64,000 nucleotides of DNA from Terrilactibacillus laevilacticus (GCF_006517395.1 NZ_VDCY01000006.1:103287-167286), one strand, 5' to 3'. Shown: positions 17,508-27,297, counted from the stretch's first letter. The notes: generated by a model not told the origin, from the sequence alone. Translations and numbers: made by a program.

Positions 17508-18449
17508 CTATCCATCCAGATTCCTGACTTTAATTGGCATTAATCTTTGCTCTAATTGATCTCTATATTGTTCATAACGCATGGGCAACATTAATTTTGC
17601 TCCCATCGTTTCTTGTGATTCATCATGTGCAAATCCTGGTGGATCAGTGGCTATTTCAAATAGAATTTCCCCATGTTCTCTGAAATAAATCGAATTAAAA
17701 TAATGTCTATCTTGAACAGGTGTAACCCCATAACCCTCACTGTTTATATATTGCTGCCATGCTAATTGATCTTCGTCATCGTTAGCTCGCCATGCAATAT
17801 GATGAACCGTACCGACTCCCATTTGTCCGCTGGCTACTGGGGTTAATTTCAAATCGATAATGTTTCCAATATCACTTCTAGAACGAAAACGTGTGATGCC
17901 ATTTTCTTCTCCTACTATTTCAAAACCTAAGATGTTTTCTAGAAGATGCGCCGTTTCATTCGGTCGAACTGATAACAACGTTGCGCCACCAAACCCTTTA
18001 ATGGCGACTTCTGGTGTCACTTCTCCAAAATTCCAATGATTGATTTCACCTTCTTCTCTCTCGACCATTTCTAAATGAAGTCCATGTGGATCATCAAATG
18101 TTAAATAAGTCTCACCAAATCGTTCTGTTTTAACAAATGAAACATCATATTTAGACAGCCTTTTTTCCCAAAAACTTAATGAGCCTAGAGGAACAACATA
18201 AGATGTCACACCTACTTGGCCGCCGCCCACTTTACCTTGATAGGCGCCTACCCATGGGAAAAATGTGATGATGGTACCTGGTTTACCTCCCTCATTTCCA
18301 AAATAAAGATGATAAGTCCCTGGATCATCGAAATTCACCGTCTTTTTAACTAGGCGTAAACCCAATACACTAGCATAGAAATCAACATTTTCTTGCGGAT
18401 TACCAACAATGGCTGTAATGTGGTGTATTCCTGCTGTTCTTTTGTTCAT
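17508..18449 (-). CDS. mhqO: Ring-cleaving VOC dioxygenase, MhqO-like
   Basis: 313-residue glyoxalase/bleomycin-resistance-fold dioxygenase with two tandem VOC modules: GIHHITAIVGNPQENVDFYA with DDPGTYHLYFGN in the first half and GTVHHIAWRANDDEDQLAWQ with HGEILFEIATDPPGF in the second. Metal ligands are the His of IHHI/VHHI and the Glu of LFEIAT. MhqO detoxifies quinones and hydroquinones in B. subtilis. The first ATG touches the AAGGAGGGG site, so the ATG two codons later (18449) is taken as start. Two MhqR boxes lie directly upstream; mhqP follows in the operon. Confidence 0.88.
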   Translation of the reverse strand: MNKRTAGIHHITAIVGNPQENVDFYASVLGLRLVKKTVNFDDPGTYHLYFGNEGGKPGTIITFFPWVGAYQGKVGGGQVGVTSYVVPLGSLSFWEKRLSKYDVSFVKTERFGETYLTFDDPHGLHLEMVEREEGEINHWNFGEVTPEVAIKGFGGATLLSVRPNETAHLLENILGFEIVGEENGITRFRSRSDIGNIIDLKLTPVASGQMGVGTVHHIAWRANDDEDQLAWQQYINSEGYGVTPVQDRHYFNSIYFREHGEILFEIATDPPGFAHDESQETMGAKLMLPMRYEQYRDQLEQRLMPIKVRNLDG

Positions 18450-18508
18450 TTGCATCCCCTCCTTGACATGATCTTGTCATTCTGTTGTACAAAAGTATTT
18501 TGATGCAT

Positions 18509-18526
18509 TATCTCGAATTCGAGATA
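18509..18526. promoter_or_regulatory. MhqR operator 1
   Basis: TATCTCGAATTCGAGATA is a perfect 18-bp palindrome and matches the MhqR box described in B. subtilis. It lies 60 bases upstream of the mhqO start. Confidence 0.82.
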
Positions 18527-18557
18527 TTTATTTAAAAAAATATATCTTTAATTCATT

Positions 18558-18575
18558 TATCTCTAATTCGAGATA
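18558..18575. promoter_or_regulatory. MhqR operator 2
   Basis: TATCTCTAATTCGAGATA differs from a perfect palindrome at one position and lies 49 bases from operator 1. No mhqR gene is present in the window. Confidence 0.75.
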
Positions 18576-18725
18576 ATTTTATTACATAATTTCCTATGTG
18601 TCAACTGTATAACAAAAAACAATTGAAATTCTTATAAAATTGATTAATATACCATGAAGTTAGAGTGTCTAAAGATTATAAAAAACTGCTATAATACTTC
18701 TATAAATATATGTGGGAGTGATCGA

Positions 18726-19133
18726 ATGCCGACTAACATAGATAAATTGATCACTGATTTTCTAATAGAAAAATTGAACCCCTCCTTCATTGTCCTTTTT
18801 GGATCTTATGCAAAGAATACAATGCATATTCAAAGCGATATAGATATCGCTTTTTTTAAGAAAGACGTAGAAATAACAAAATACGACACGTTTATGCTTG
18901 CCCAGGAACTGGCTGATCTATTAAAAAAAGAAGTGGATTTAATTAATATAACCGAAGCTTCAACAGTCTTCCAAGCACAGATTTATACAACAGGGAAAGT
19001 CATATATTGCAACGATGAATTATTGAGAATGAAAGAACAGATGAAGGCATTAAGCATGTATGCAAAACTCAATGAGGAACGAAAAATCATTCTAAAAAAA
19101 GTTGACGAAAGCGGGAGTATCTATGAAAAATGA
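18726..19133 (+). CDS. mntA: MntA-type antitoxin nucleotidyltransferase
   Basis: 135-residue minimal nucleotidyltransferase. The polymerase-beta-like motif is FGSYAKNTMHIQSDIDIAFF: GS plus the DxD metal pair. The usual Gly after YAR/K is Asn here. In MNT/HepT systems this protein AMPylates the HepT RNase and neutralises it. Start ATG 18726 after GGGAGTG; the upstream in-frame ATG at 18654 has no ribosome site. Its 3' end overlaps the hepT start by 11 bases, showing translational coupling in the usual antitoxin-first order. Confidence 0.87.
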   Translation: MPTNIDKLITDFLIEKLNPSFIVLFGSYAKNTMHIQSDIDIAFFKKDVEITKYDTFMLAQELADLLKKEVDLINITEASTVFQAQIYTTGKVIYCNDELLRMKEQMKALSMYAKLNEERKIILKKVDESGSIYEK

Positions 19134-19527
19134 TGTGATTCTAAATAAGATCAGTGTGATAGAACGCTGCAAGAAACGTATTTTAGAAGTGTATAATCAG
19201 AATCCTCAAAACTTACTTGACTATACAAAACAAGATTCCATTGTTTTAAATATCCAACGCGCTTGTGAAGCCTGCATAGATTTAGCTATGCATGTTGTTT
19301 CAGAAAAGCGACTCGGATTGCCTCAAACGAGCCGAGAAGCATTTGATATGTTGGAATCAGCGTCTATTATTACAAAGAAAATGGCCCTTCGAATGAAAGC
19401 CATGGTTGGATTTCGTAATATTGCCGTTCATGACTATCAAACCATCAATATCGAGATCTTGCAGCAAATTTTAGAGAAGCACTTAGATGACTTTACGACT
19501 TATACGAAGCAAATTCTTCGGTATTAA
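19123..19527 (+). CDS. hepT: HepT-family toxin ribonuclease
   Basis: 134-residue HEPN-fold RNase. The catalytic RX4HXY motif is intact as RNIAVHDY near residue 107; the helix containing IVLNIQRACEACIDLAMHVV is typical of the family. Start ATG 19123 inside the end of mntA, with GCGGGAG ahead. The pair has no own strong promoter visible except AT-rich sequence at 18590-18720. Toxin activity is a family inference, with the catalytic residues present. Confidence 0.88.
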   Translation: MKNDVILNKISVIERCKKRILEVYNQNPQNLLDYTKQDSIVLNIQRACEACIDLAMHVVSEKRLGLPQTSREAFDMLESASIITKKMALRMKAMVGFRNIAVHDYQTINIEILQQILEKHLDDFTTYTKQILRY

Positions 19528-19671
19528 ACAAGAAGGGTATTTTTTCGAGGATTATGTATGATTCCCGCTCTATCGTATCGACTTTCGAGAAAATTATTTT
19601 CTAACTTAGGCGTGAAATTTTGTTGAGGTTCAGACGATCGTCCCAAATTATAATAGAGCAATGTTTTAGAC

Positions 19672-19845
19672 TTAAAAATATAAATCAAACTTTCTTATTG
19701 CTGCGTTAAAATGTTCTACCGTATTTTTCATTGAAAAAATGACTTTTTCATCTTCAACTAAAAGCCTGCCAAATCGGAAAAGTCCTTCTTGTTCTTCATG
19801 AACTATTTTTAGCAAGGTTGTCCTATAGCTTTTATACTCTTATGA
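19672..19845 (-). pseudogene. C-terminal remnant of an unknown gene
   Basis: An open minus-strand frame of 58 codons, ending at 19672, reads LLKIVHEEQEGLFRFGRLLV and VIFSMKNTVEHFNAAIRKFD. There is no start codon with a ribosome site and a stop lies directly upstream. Family not recognised. The rest of 19528-19950 holds nothing else I can name. Confidence 0.4.
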
Positions 19846-19953
19846 ATTCAACCCCTTAATAAAACTTAATAACATGCAAAATTTTTAATAGGTTCTCTTA
19901 TCCCTACCTTTTTAAAAAACAACTTCTTAATATTTTCCAAATTTTAAAAGTAT

Positions 19954-19999
19954 TTGACGTATTACCTTCTCCAATATATAATGAGAATCATTATCAGTG
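19954..19999 (+). promoter_or_regulatory. SigA promoter with overlapping Fur box
   Basis: TTGACG (19954-19959), 17-base spacer, TATAAT (19977-19982). ATGAGAATCATTATCAGTG (19981-19999) matches the Fur box with GATAATGATTATC symmetry and covers the transcription start, so Fur with iron should repress the permease. Confidence 0.85.
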
Positions 20000-20039
20000 A
20001 AAAACATTCTCATTTACATACAACAGGAGGAAAAATGAT

Positions 20040-21848
20040 ATGCGTGCCATTTTCAAATTATCAGTAATCGGGTTTATCGTTCTTTTATTCGCCCAACCGG
20101 TATGGGCAGCTGGTGGTGAAAAAGCCAATGGAAAAACATTGGCATCTATGGTAGAACAAGGTGTTCATGAGGCCGAAGAAGGAGAAATTTCTAAGGCTAC
20201 GGCACTCTTAAACAGATTCCATGAAAGATGGGAAACTGTTGAAGGGAAAATTCGTCAAGAAGCTCCCGAATCCTATAAACAAATCGAGACTTCCTATGCA
20301 AAAGCAAATGCTCTTGCAACTAGCACTAACCCAGATCCCAAACAGGTCGAAAGGGCATTAGAAGAATTAGGACATGCTGTTGGAGGCTATGCAGACGGTG
20401 CGTCGGAAGCTTCTAATGAAAGGGCACCTGGAGCTAGTATGCTACTTGGACTTTCCGGTGAGCTAGATGAAGCAAAGGAATATGCTGGTAGGGGCCAATG
20501 GAATAAAGCAAAAGAAGAGTATGGGGCATTTCATGAAGGTTGGAAATCTGTAGAGGATTCCGTTCGATCATCTGACATTGAAGCATATGAGCAAATCGAA
20601 ACAAAAATGGGCCTCGTTAGCGCGGCGCTAAACGCAAATCCTCCTGAAGCTGATCAAGTAAAAGAAAATATCGATGGGCTTGGTGAAGCAATTGAGCAAT
20701 ATGCAAACGGCAAAGGATCTGAAGACGTTCAATCAAAAGAAAAAAGTGTAAGGACACTTGTTCATGTTTTAAAAGAAACATTAGCCGCTATTGATGCGGG
20801 GAATGCGGAAAAAGCTAAAGAAGAAATAACCGAATTTATAACCATTTGGCCAACGATCGAAGGTCAAGTCAAGACACGTTCTGCCGAGGCATATGAGGAT
20901 ACTGAGAATAATATGACGAAGGCGCTTAGTCTGTTATCATCAACACCTCCAAAGATGGAAAAGGCAAAAGATCTGATAACGGGTATGAAGACCCAATTAC
21001 AACCACTTACTAAAGAAACCAATTATAATTTCTGGGATGCTGCGATCATTTTATTACGTGAAGGGTTAGAAATTATTTTAATCATAGCTGCGCTATTGGG
21101 CTTCCTAAAAAAATCCAACAATGCAGATAAACGTCCGTGGATATGGGGTGGAGCAGGTGTTGGTGTCCTAGCTAGCGTTGCCATTGCCTTCTTACTTACA
21201 TCCATTATGTCTGTAGCATCAGCCGGTGAAGAACGGGAATTTCTTGAAGGAATCACGGGATTAATTGCGGTTGTTGTCATGTTTACTGTCGGTTCTTGGT
21301 TACACAATAAATCAAATACTGCATCATGGAATAAATATATTAAGGATAAGGTAGGAACAGTTCTGGCACGTGGAAGTCTATGGTCATTAGCCTTTGTGGC
21401 CTTTTTAACTGTCGTACGTGAAGGGGCCGAAACGGTTATCTTTTACCTTGGCATAGCCGGGGATATTTCCGCCGGACAATTAATGCTTGGTATTTTAACT
21501 GCGCTTGCCATTTTATTAGCTATAGGATTTGCCATTATCAAGTGTAGCGTTAAATTGCCAATTAGTACTTTGTTCCTTTGCATTACGGTATTAATATATT
21601 ATGTTGCCTTTAAATTTACTGGGGAAAGCCTTCACGCTTTGCAAGTGGTTGAGAAACTGCCAGCACATCCGATTAGTGGTTTTCCGGCTATCGGATGGTT
21701 AGGGGTATATCCAACTTGGGAAACTGTTATCGCTCAAATATTACTACTTGTCTTAATAGCTTTTCAGACAATTTATAGTAAACGCACACTCACAAAACAA
21801 CGTGAGACGATAGATAAGGCCGAAAAACAAACAAAAGTAACGGTTTAA
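20040..21848 (+). CDS. efeU: FTR1 family iron permease (EfeU-like) with repeated N-terminal helical domain
   Basis: 602-residue iron permease. Signal peptide at residues 1-23 (cut after VWA). Residues ~35-320 hold three tandem repeats of ~90 residues, each with a WE/WKxVE..VR....EAYEQIETKM-like helix pair followed by a second helix set; this is an extracellular, EfeO-like helical region. From ~335 seven membrane segments follow, with iron-binding REGLE (in ILLREGLEIIL) and REGAE (in TVVREGAETVI). AGGAGG precedes the ATG by 9 bases. No efeO or efeB follows, so it is a stand-alone system, probably Fe2+/Fe3+ uptake under Fur. Confidence 0.9.
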   Translation: MRAIFKLSVIGFIVLLFAQPVWAAGGEKANGKTLASMVEQGVHEAEEGEISKATALLNRFHERWETVEGKIRQEAPESYKQIETSYAKANALATSTNPDPKQVERALEELGHAVGGYADGASEASNERAPGASMLLGLSGELDEAKEYAGRGQWNKAKEEYGAFHEGWKSVEDSVRSSDIEAYEQIETKMGLVSAALNANPPEADQVKENIDGLGEAIEQYANGKGSEDVQSKEKSVRTLVHVLKETLAAIDAGNAEKAKEEITEFITIWPTIEGQVKTRSAEAYEDTENNMTKALSLLSSTPPKMEKAKDLITGMKTQLQPLTKETNYNFWDAAIILLREGLEIILIIAALLGFLKKSNNADKRPWIWGGAGVGVLASVAIAFLLTSIMSVASAGEEREFLEGITGLIAVVVMFTVGSWLHNKSNTASWNKYIKDKVGTVLARGSLWSLAFVAFLTVVREGAETVIFYLGIAGDISAGQLMLGILTALAILLAIGFAIIKCSVKLPISTLFLCITVLIYYVAFKFTGESLHALQVVEKLPAHPISGFPAIGWLGVYPTWETVIAQILLLVLIAFQTIYSKRTLTKQRETIDKAEKQTKVTV

Positions 21849-21870
21849 AATTAATTTTTGTAATCTTTTT

Positions 21871-21902
21871 CCTCACCCATTATTTCTCGGGTGAGGATTT
21901 TT
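21871..21902 (+). terminator. Terminator after iron permease gene
   Basis: CCTCACCC pairs with GGGTGAGG, 10-base loop, then ATTTTTAAATTT. From here to 22188 I see only AT-rich sequence. Confidence 0.8.
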
Positions 21903-22188
21903 AAATTTCGGGTTAACAATCTTATAATAAATGATACTGGATAAGTGCAGCTATTCAGTTTGATAAAAATTAATCGATAAGTACATATGTAAAAAAAATA
22001 GATCAAAAATTGAATTTGAATTTTGAATGAGTTTGTTCTTAATTAGTGGGATAAACGACGTAAAAGATCTATTGCTTTTGGTTATTTAAGGTAACAATGG
22101 GTTACATTTTCTCTTTAAATAATTTACTCACGTTTCACTTACTTGAAAATAATTAAAAACACACGTTCGAGTCATCTTGATTCTATAT

Positions 22189-22215
22189 ACATTTCCCTAA
22201 TAAGTGCATAGGATA
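22189..22215 (+). promoter_or_regulatory. Possible SigK promoter of the cupin gene
   Basis: AC (22189-22190), 16-base spacer, CATAGGATA (22207-22215) fits the mother-cell consensus AC-N16-CATANNNTA. It lies 30 bases before the start codon. Short consensus, so a chance match is possible. Confidence 0.45.
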
Positions 22216-22245
22216 ATTATATAATTTGTGAAGGGATTGAGGAAA

Positions 22246-22842
22246 ATGTACTATGATCCTTATATGTATCCATATCCATATCAATATCCTTATAATGTAA
22301 ATGCACCCATGCATGACTTTGAAAGACAGTCTGATTACAGACCTTTTCCTAATGAGGTACAACAGCCAAATGGATTTGATTATCATCGTTATTTCAACAA
22401 TAATAGAAGTTTCTCCTTAAAAGATTATGGGGCCAAACCGTTTGTTATTAATATCAATGAAGCATCGAGGCAAAATAATACGTTTCGCACTGCTTTATGG
22501 ACTGGAACACACTTACAAGTGACCTTAATGAGTCTTGGAATTGGAGAAGATATCGGTTTGGAAATGCACCCCAACGTTGATCAATTTTTACGTATTGAGC
22601 AAGGTCAAGGGATTGTTCAAATGGGAAAGAATAAAAATAATTTAACCTTTAAAAGAAATGTCTATGATGATTTTGCAATAGTCGTACCCGCTGGAACATG
22701 GCATAATGTAACCAATACAGGGAATATTCCTTTAAAACTTTACTCTATATATGCTCCCCCTAATCACCCATTCGGAACCGTTCATGTTACCAAAGCAGAT
22801 GCACTTGCAGCAGAAGAAGGTCGCAATTATGGCAATTTTTAA
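22246..22842 (+). CDS. Cupin domain protein with Tyr/Pro-rich N-terminus, possible spore protein
   Basis: 198-residue protein. Residues 1-25 are Tyr/Pro/Asn-rich (YDPYMYPYPYQYPY), a composition common in spore coat proteins. Residues ~75-185 form a single cupin barrel with metal-ligand-like EMHPNVDQFLRIEQGQG and VPAGTWHNVTNTGNIPLKLYS. ATG 22246 after GGGATTGAGG; an in-frame GTG at 22228 is less likely. A SigK-like promoter lies directly upstream. A coat role is inference; an isomerase-like cupin is the alternative. Confidence 0.75.
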   Translation: MYYDPYMYPYPYQYPYNVNAPMHDFERQSDYRPFPNEVQQPNGFDYHRYFNNNRSFSLKDYGAKPFVININEASRQNNTFRTALWTGTHLQVTLMSLGIGEDIGLEMHPNVDQFLRIEQGQGIVQMGKNKNNLTFKRNVYDDFAIVVPAGTWHNVTNTGNIPLKLYSIYAPPNHPFGTVHVTKADALAAEEGRNYGNF

Positions 22843-22954
22843 ATCTTGAGGTGACATATTCAGGATATTAAAATAGCCAATGCCATCTTGGACCGTGTCC
22901 TCTATCACGCCACTGAGGTAAACATAACCGGGGACTCTTATCACTGAAAGATCA

Positions 22955-23224
22955 TTTCTTTAAAAAAAATAACATACGAAAAGATATTCAAGATGAGTCT
23001 TTACGGCAACAGATGTAGACGGAGTTCTTACGTTGATACGATGAGAAGTGTGATGAGAAATTGGTTCAAGAATGGATGAATGATGTAAAAAACACAAAGG
23101 ATGTAGGAAGTCAATTATATGAGGATGATCTAGCGAAAGGAAGAGCTTTATTGTATAACATTTTGATCCCCACCCGCATAGCAGGCGGTTTATTGTTCGC
23201 ACGTTTCACGTACTCACTTGACTA
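22955..23224 (+). pseudogene. Decayed C-terminal gene fragment
   Basis: Broken plus-strand frames read NIRKDIQDESLRQQM, stop, then KLVQEWMNDVKNTKDVGSQL, ALLYNILIPTRIAGGLLFAR and a stop at 23224. Family not recognised. Confidence 0.4.
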
Positions 23225-23240
23225 AAATCACTAAAAAAAC

Positions 23241-23272
23241 AAGCGTGCTCCAGCTGTCAGCCGTGCACGCTT
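23241..23272 (-). terminator. Terminator of the lactate permease gene
   Basis: AAGCGTGC pairs with GCACGCTT, followed on the minus strand by GTTTTTTTAG. It ends 24 bases past the stop codon. Confidence 0.85.
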
Positions 23273-23295
23273 GACCAAATACGTATAGGAAACCA

Positions 23296-24966
23296 TTAGG
23301 GAATCATCCACTGCAGAAGATAAGCCTGAAGCAACGTAATCAACCCTGTTATTGCGAGGAAAAACAGACTGTGCTTGATGGTGAACATGAATAAACTGCC
23401 TTCTTTTCCAACCAAGCCAGTCGCCGCCGTTGCCACCGCAATGGATTGAGGCGATATCATTTTTGCTGTGACGCCTCCTGTTGAATTTGCAGCTACGAGA
23501 AGCGTTGAATCTACGCCTATCTGATGCCCCGTTATCTTCTGAAGATTGGAGAACAAAGCATTTGATGACGTATCCGATCCAGTCAAGAATACACCCATCC
23601 AGCCAATAATCGGAGCGACGAAAGGAAAAGCAACACCCGTGGAAGCCAATCCAAGACCTAACGTTGCACTCATGCCCGAGTAATTTTCAATGTACGCAAA
23701 CCCAAGCACCGACACAACCATAATCAGCGGAAAAGTCAGCTCCTTTATCGTATCACGGAACGTTTGAATCCATTTTTTCCAACTGAGTTGAAGAAGAAAT
23801 TTACTAATGAGGCATGCAACAAGAATAGCTGTTCCTGTTGCCGCAAGCAGATCAAACTTATACACCGCTTCATAAGGCACAGATTCATTAACGATGGGTT
23901 CAGTTTTATCAATCGCACCATCAAGAAATGGAACGGATATCATCATGGTCAGCGAATTTAACGCCTTTTTGACAATATCCAGGCCGCCCCAAATACAGAT
24001 GATTCCGACAAGCAAAATAAAGGGCGACCATGCCTGTATAATCTGTTTCAGTGAATGATGCATATCCCTGGACTGTGCGGCTGCTTGTTCTGTTACCTCT
24101 GATCCAGAAATCAGACCTTCCTGAGACTCTTCATTCTTAAAACGGAAGATTGTTTTTGGCTTCCAAACCTTTAAGAAAATCGTCAAAGAAACCAGGCTAG
24201 CAATGGCTGAAGTAATATCCGGAAGTTCCGGGCCAAGATAGTTGGCTGTTATAAATTGTGTTAGTGAAAAGGAAAGGCCGCAAACCAAAATGGCTGGAAG
24301 TACTTCAATTGTCCGTTTCCACCCAGACATAATAAATACCAGCCAGAATGGAACGAAGAGTGACAATAAAGGCACTTGACGGCCAACCATCTGACTGATC
24401 GCCATAACATCCATGTCAGCAACTTGTGCGGATGTCAGAATAGGGATACCGACACCTCCGAAAGCAACGGGTGCTGTGTTGGCAATCAGGCACAACCCAG
24501 CTGCATAAAAGGGATTAAATCCTAGACCTGCCAACAATCCTCCGGCAATCGCAACAGGTGTCCCATAACCAGCTGTTCCCTCCAAAAAGGCTCCAAAAGA
24601 GAAAGCAATTAACAGCGCTTGTAACCTTCTATCTTCTGTGATTGAAGCAATAGAATCTCTAATAATCTTAAAATGACCGGATACAACAGTAAGTTTATAC
24701 AAAAAGACAGCGGTTACAATGATCCATCCAATCGGCCATAACCCTTGAAATCCGCCGAATACAGTCGCACTGACAGCCAGCGAAACAGGCATCTTATAGA
24801 CGATGATCGCCACCAATACCGCAACGAAGACAGTTAACAACCCTGCAACATATCCCTTCATCTTTTTCACAGCTAATGCCCAGAAAAAAAAGATGATAGG
24901 TATGCAAGCAACAAAGAAGGACACAGCTAAGTTACCGAATGGATTATAATTTTGAACCCAATGCAT
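23296..24966 (-). CDS. lctP: L-lactate permease
   Basis: 556-residue LctP/LldP-family proton:lactate symporter with about 12-14 membrane segments. It begins MHWVQNYNPFGNLAVSFFVA and carries the family blocks GAFLEGTAGYGTPVAIAGG, LIANTAPVAFGGVGIPI and GVFLTGSDTSSNALF plus LLVAANSTGGVTAKMISPQS. Start ATG 24966 lies 10 bases after GAGGG; an upstream in-frame ATG at 25056 would add a stretch unlike the family. Monocistronic, strong terminator. No dedicated regulator is adjacent. Confidence 0.92.
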   Translation of the reverse strand: MHWVQNYNPFGNLAVSFFVACIPIIFFFWALAVKKMKGYVAGLLTVFVAVLVAIIVYKMPVSLAVSATVFGGFQGLWPIGWIIVTAVFLYKLTVVSGHFKIIRDSIASITEDRRLQALLIAFSFGAFLEGTAGYGTPVAIAGGLLAGLGFNPFYAAGLCLIANTAPVAFGGVGIPILTSAQVADMDVMAISQMVGRQVPLLSLFVPFWLVFIMSGWKRTIEVLPAILVCGLSFSLTQFITANYLGPELPDITSAIASLVSLTIFLKVWKPKTIFRFKNEESQEGLISGSEVTEQAAAQSRDMHHSLKQIIQAWSPFILLVGIICIWGGLDIVKKALNSLTMMISVPFLDGAIDKTEPIVNESVPYEAVYKFDLLAATGTAILVACLISKFLLQLSWKKWIQTFRDTIKELTFPLIMVVSVLGFAYIENYSGMSATLGLGLASTGVAFPFVAPIIGWMGVFLTGSDTSSNALFSNLQKITGHQIGVDSTLLVAANSTGGVTAKMISPQSIAVATAATGLVGKEGSLFMFTIKHSLFFLAITGLITLLQAYLLQWMIP

Positions 24967-25106
24967 AATGACATTACCCTCTTCCCATTTAAGCTGTACA
25001 ATCAATGAAAAAAAGAATAGTATACTCAGTTTATAGTAACCGCTTACATAGCGCAACTGTTTTGTGACGAACTTGTGAACAAAAAGAGATTCTTATGATA
25101 AATGAC

Positions 25107-25300
25107 TCAACTTTTGCTCCCCAAATTAGAGGGATAGGACTTGATATAGTTTGGCAAAACTGCCATCCATTGTGCGATTGAATTTTGATTAATTTACTGA
25201 TTTTTTTCGTTGTTTGCTTTAACACATCATCAAAAATTTCAAACAAACCGGCAAATGCCGTAGCCCAATCGAGTTCACGCACGGAGCCAATTTTTCTCTT
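25107..25300 (-). mobile_element. IS4-family transposase, C-terminal remnant
   Basis: Minus-strand frame ELDWATAFAGLFEIFDDVLK followed by a frameshift and then WMAVLPNYIKSYPSNLGSKS and a stop (25107), the characteristic tail of Bacillus IS4-type transposases. The DDE core and the inverted ends were not found nearby. It sits directly upstream of lctP. Confidence 0.6.
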
Positions 25301-25464
25301 TGAAGATCAAGCAAAACACAAGTTGGAATAAATAAGAACAAGTAAAACCAAATGTTTTCTTGATTCCAGCGTTTACTTCTAATTCATCAAAATTGGGCGA
25401 ACGCTTCCGTCGATTGGGTTGGTTCAAATGCTCCTTTCAGCGAGATATGGGAACTTTCCTTCCG

Positions 25465-26535
25465 CTATTCTACCTTAACCTTGATTTTATCAATGGCATT
25501 ATACCCATAACCCTTTTTATTCCAAAAAGGTATAGTTGGCTGGATTCGGCCATATGAGTCTGTTGCTTTTGACACAATCATATATTCACCTTTCTTTGAT
25601 ATAGTCCATTCATAGGACCAAGATTGCCAGCCATAACTAAAATCTTTAGTAGGCTCTAATTTTGCATTTAACCAGGTACTCCCACCGTCTACACTTATTT
25701 CTAACTTTGTAATAAAACCATTACCTGTCCAAGCAATCCCTTTAATCAAATGCTTACCAGTATTTAAAATTTCCATATCTAAGGGCTTTTGAATAGTCGA
25801 GTTTACATTTATTGTAGTAACGGGGAAGGCATCTTTATTATTTTCTTTATTTGGGTAATACACATAATCGATTGTCTGAAAAGGTCCTGTAAAATTAAAA
25901 TCAATAACCCTAATCTGCTTAATCCATTTAACGGATGCCATCGCATACCACTGTGGAACAATTAATCTCAGTGGATAACCATGTTTAAACGGAATTGGCT
26001 GATTATTGTATTCATATGCAATAATGGTATCAGGGTGGATCGCCTTCTCAATAGGCAAACTTCTAGCGTAGGAGAAAACCTTATTTATATCGGTTCTTTC
26101 TCCAAAATCATATCCTTCCACGACAATTTCTTTTGCACCTTCTCTTATTCCAGATAGTTCAAGTAGGGTTCGTAAAGGTACACCCTTCCAATAGCCTTGG
26201 CTAATAGCCCCCTTTCCCCATTGCACTCCAAATACTTTAGGCTCGAAAAGGTTACGTTTATCTCCTGAACATTCAAGGACAACTTGTATTGTTTTTGAAG
26301 GTAAATGAAGAATGTCCTGCATGGAAAGCAGTATTGGTGTTGATACTATCCCATTAATCGGGAGCCAATAGTTTGAGTAAGAAAGAGGTGGATAAGAAAA
26401 GTGGTTCCGCCTATAAAATAATTTATTATCCGTATCGTCAGTCTTGATAAATTGAATGGGTGTCTCCTGATTTTCCGGTAACAAACTATGCGTCGATAAA
26501 TATGGCTCCACTCTATGGTGGTTTGAACGGTCCAT
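25465..26535 (-). CDS. Sulfite-oxidase-like molybdopterin oxidoreductase
   Basis: 356-residue enzyme of the sulfite oxidase superfamily. Residues ~60-230 form the molybdopterin domain with the Mo-ligand Cys in VLECSGDKR, followed by GAISQGYWKGVPLRTLLELSG and HGYPLRLIVPQWYAMASVKW. Residues ~250-350 form the Mo-co dimerisation Ig-like domain (IKGIAWTGNG, ISVDGGSTWL, WSYEW). No signal peptide or Tat motif is visible, so it appears cytoplasmic, and no heme domain. GGAGG-type site before ATG 26535. Genes for electron partners are absent. Sulfite as substrate is a family guess. Confidence 0.87.
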   Translation of the reverse strand: MDRSNHHRVEPYLSTHSLLPENQETPIQFIKTDDTDNKLFYRRNHFSYPPLSYSNYWLPINGIVSTPILLSMQDILHLPSKTIQVVLECSGDKRNLFEPKVFGVQWGKGAISQGYWKGVPLRTLLELSGIREGAKEIVVEGYDFGERTDINKVFSYARSLPIEKAIHPDTIIAYEYNNQPIPFKHGYPLRLIVPQWYAMASVKWIKQIRVIDFNFTGPFQTIDYVYYPNKENNKDAFPVTTINVNSTIQKPLDMEILNTGKHLIKGIAWTGNGFITKLEISVDGGSTWLNAKLEPTKDFSYGWQSWSYEWTISKKGEYMIVSKATDSYGRIQPTIPFWNKKGYGYNAIDKIKVKVE

Positions 26536-26571
26536 AACTTCCTCCTAATTAGAAAGGTTCATAAAGTATGT

Positions 26572-27171
<600 letters not shown>

Positions 27172-27271
27172 TGATATCCCCACTTTTTAAAGCATTTTAT
27201 GATTAGTATTCCATTTAGTTTCTAGCAGAACGGGTTTTTCTTCAACAATCTGGCCCTTTACATGAAGAAGA

Positions 27272-27297
27272 GCGCAATTCTTATTGCAGAATTGCGC
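27272..27297 (-). terminator. Terminator of TetR gene
   Basis: GCGCAATTCT pairs with AGAATTGCGC with a 6-base loop; on the minus strand it is followed by TCTTCTTC. Confidence 0.7.

Noticed and set aside
23764..23961. Open frame antisense to lctP
   Set aside because: Lies fully within a well-conserved permease gene and has no ribosome site.
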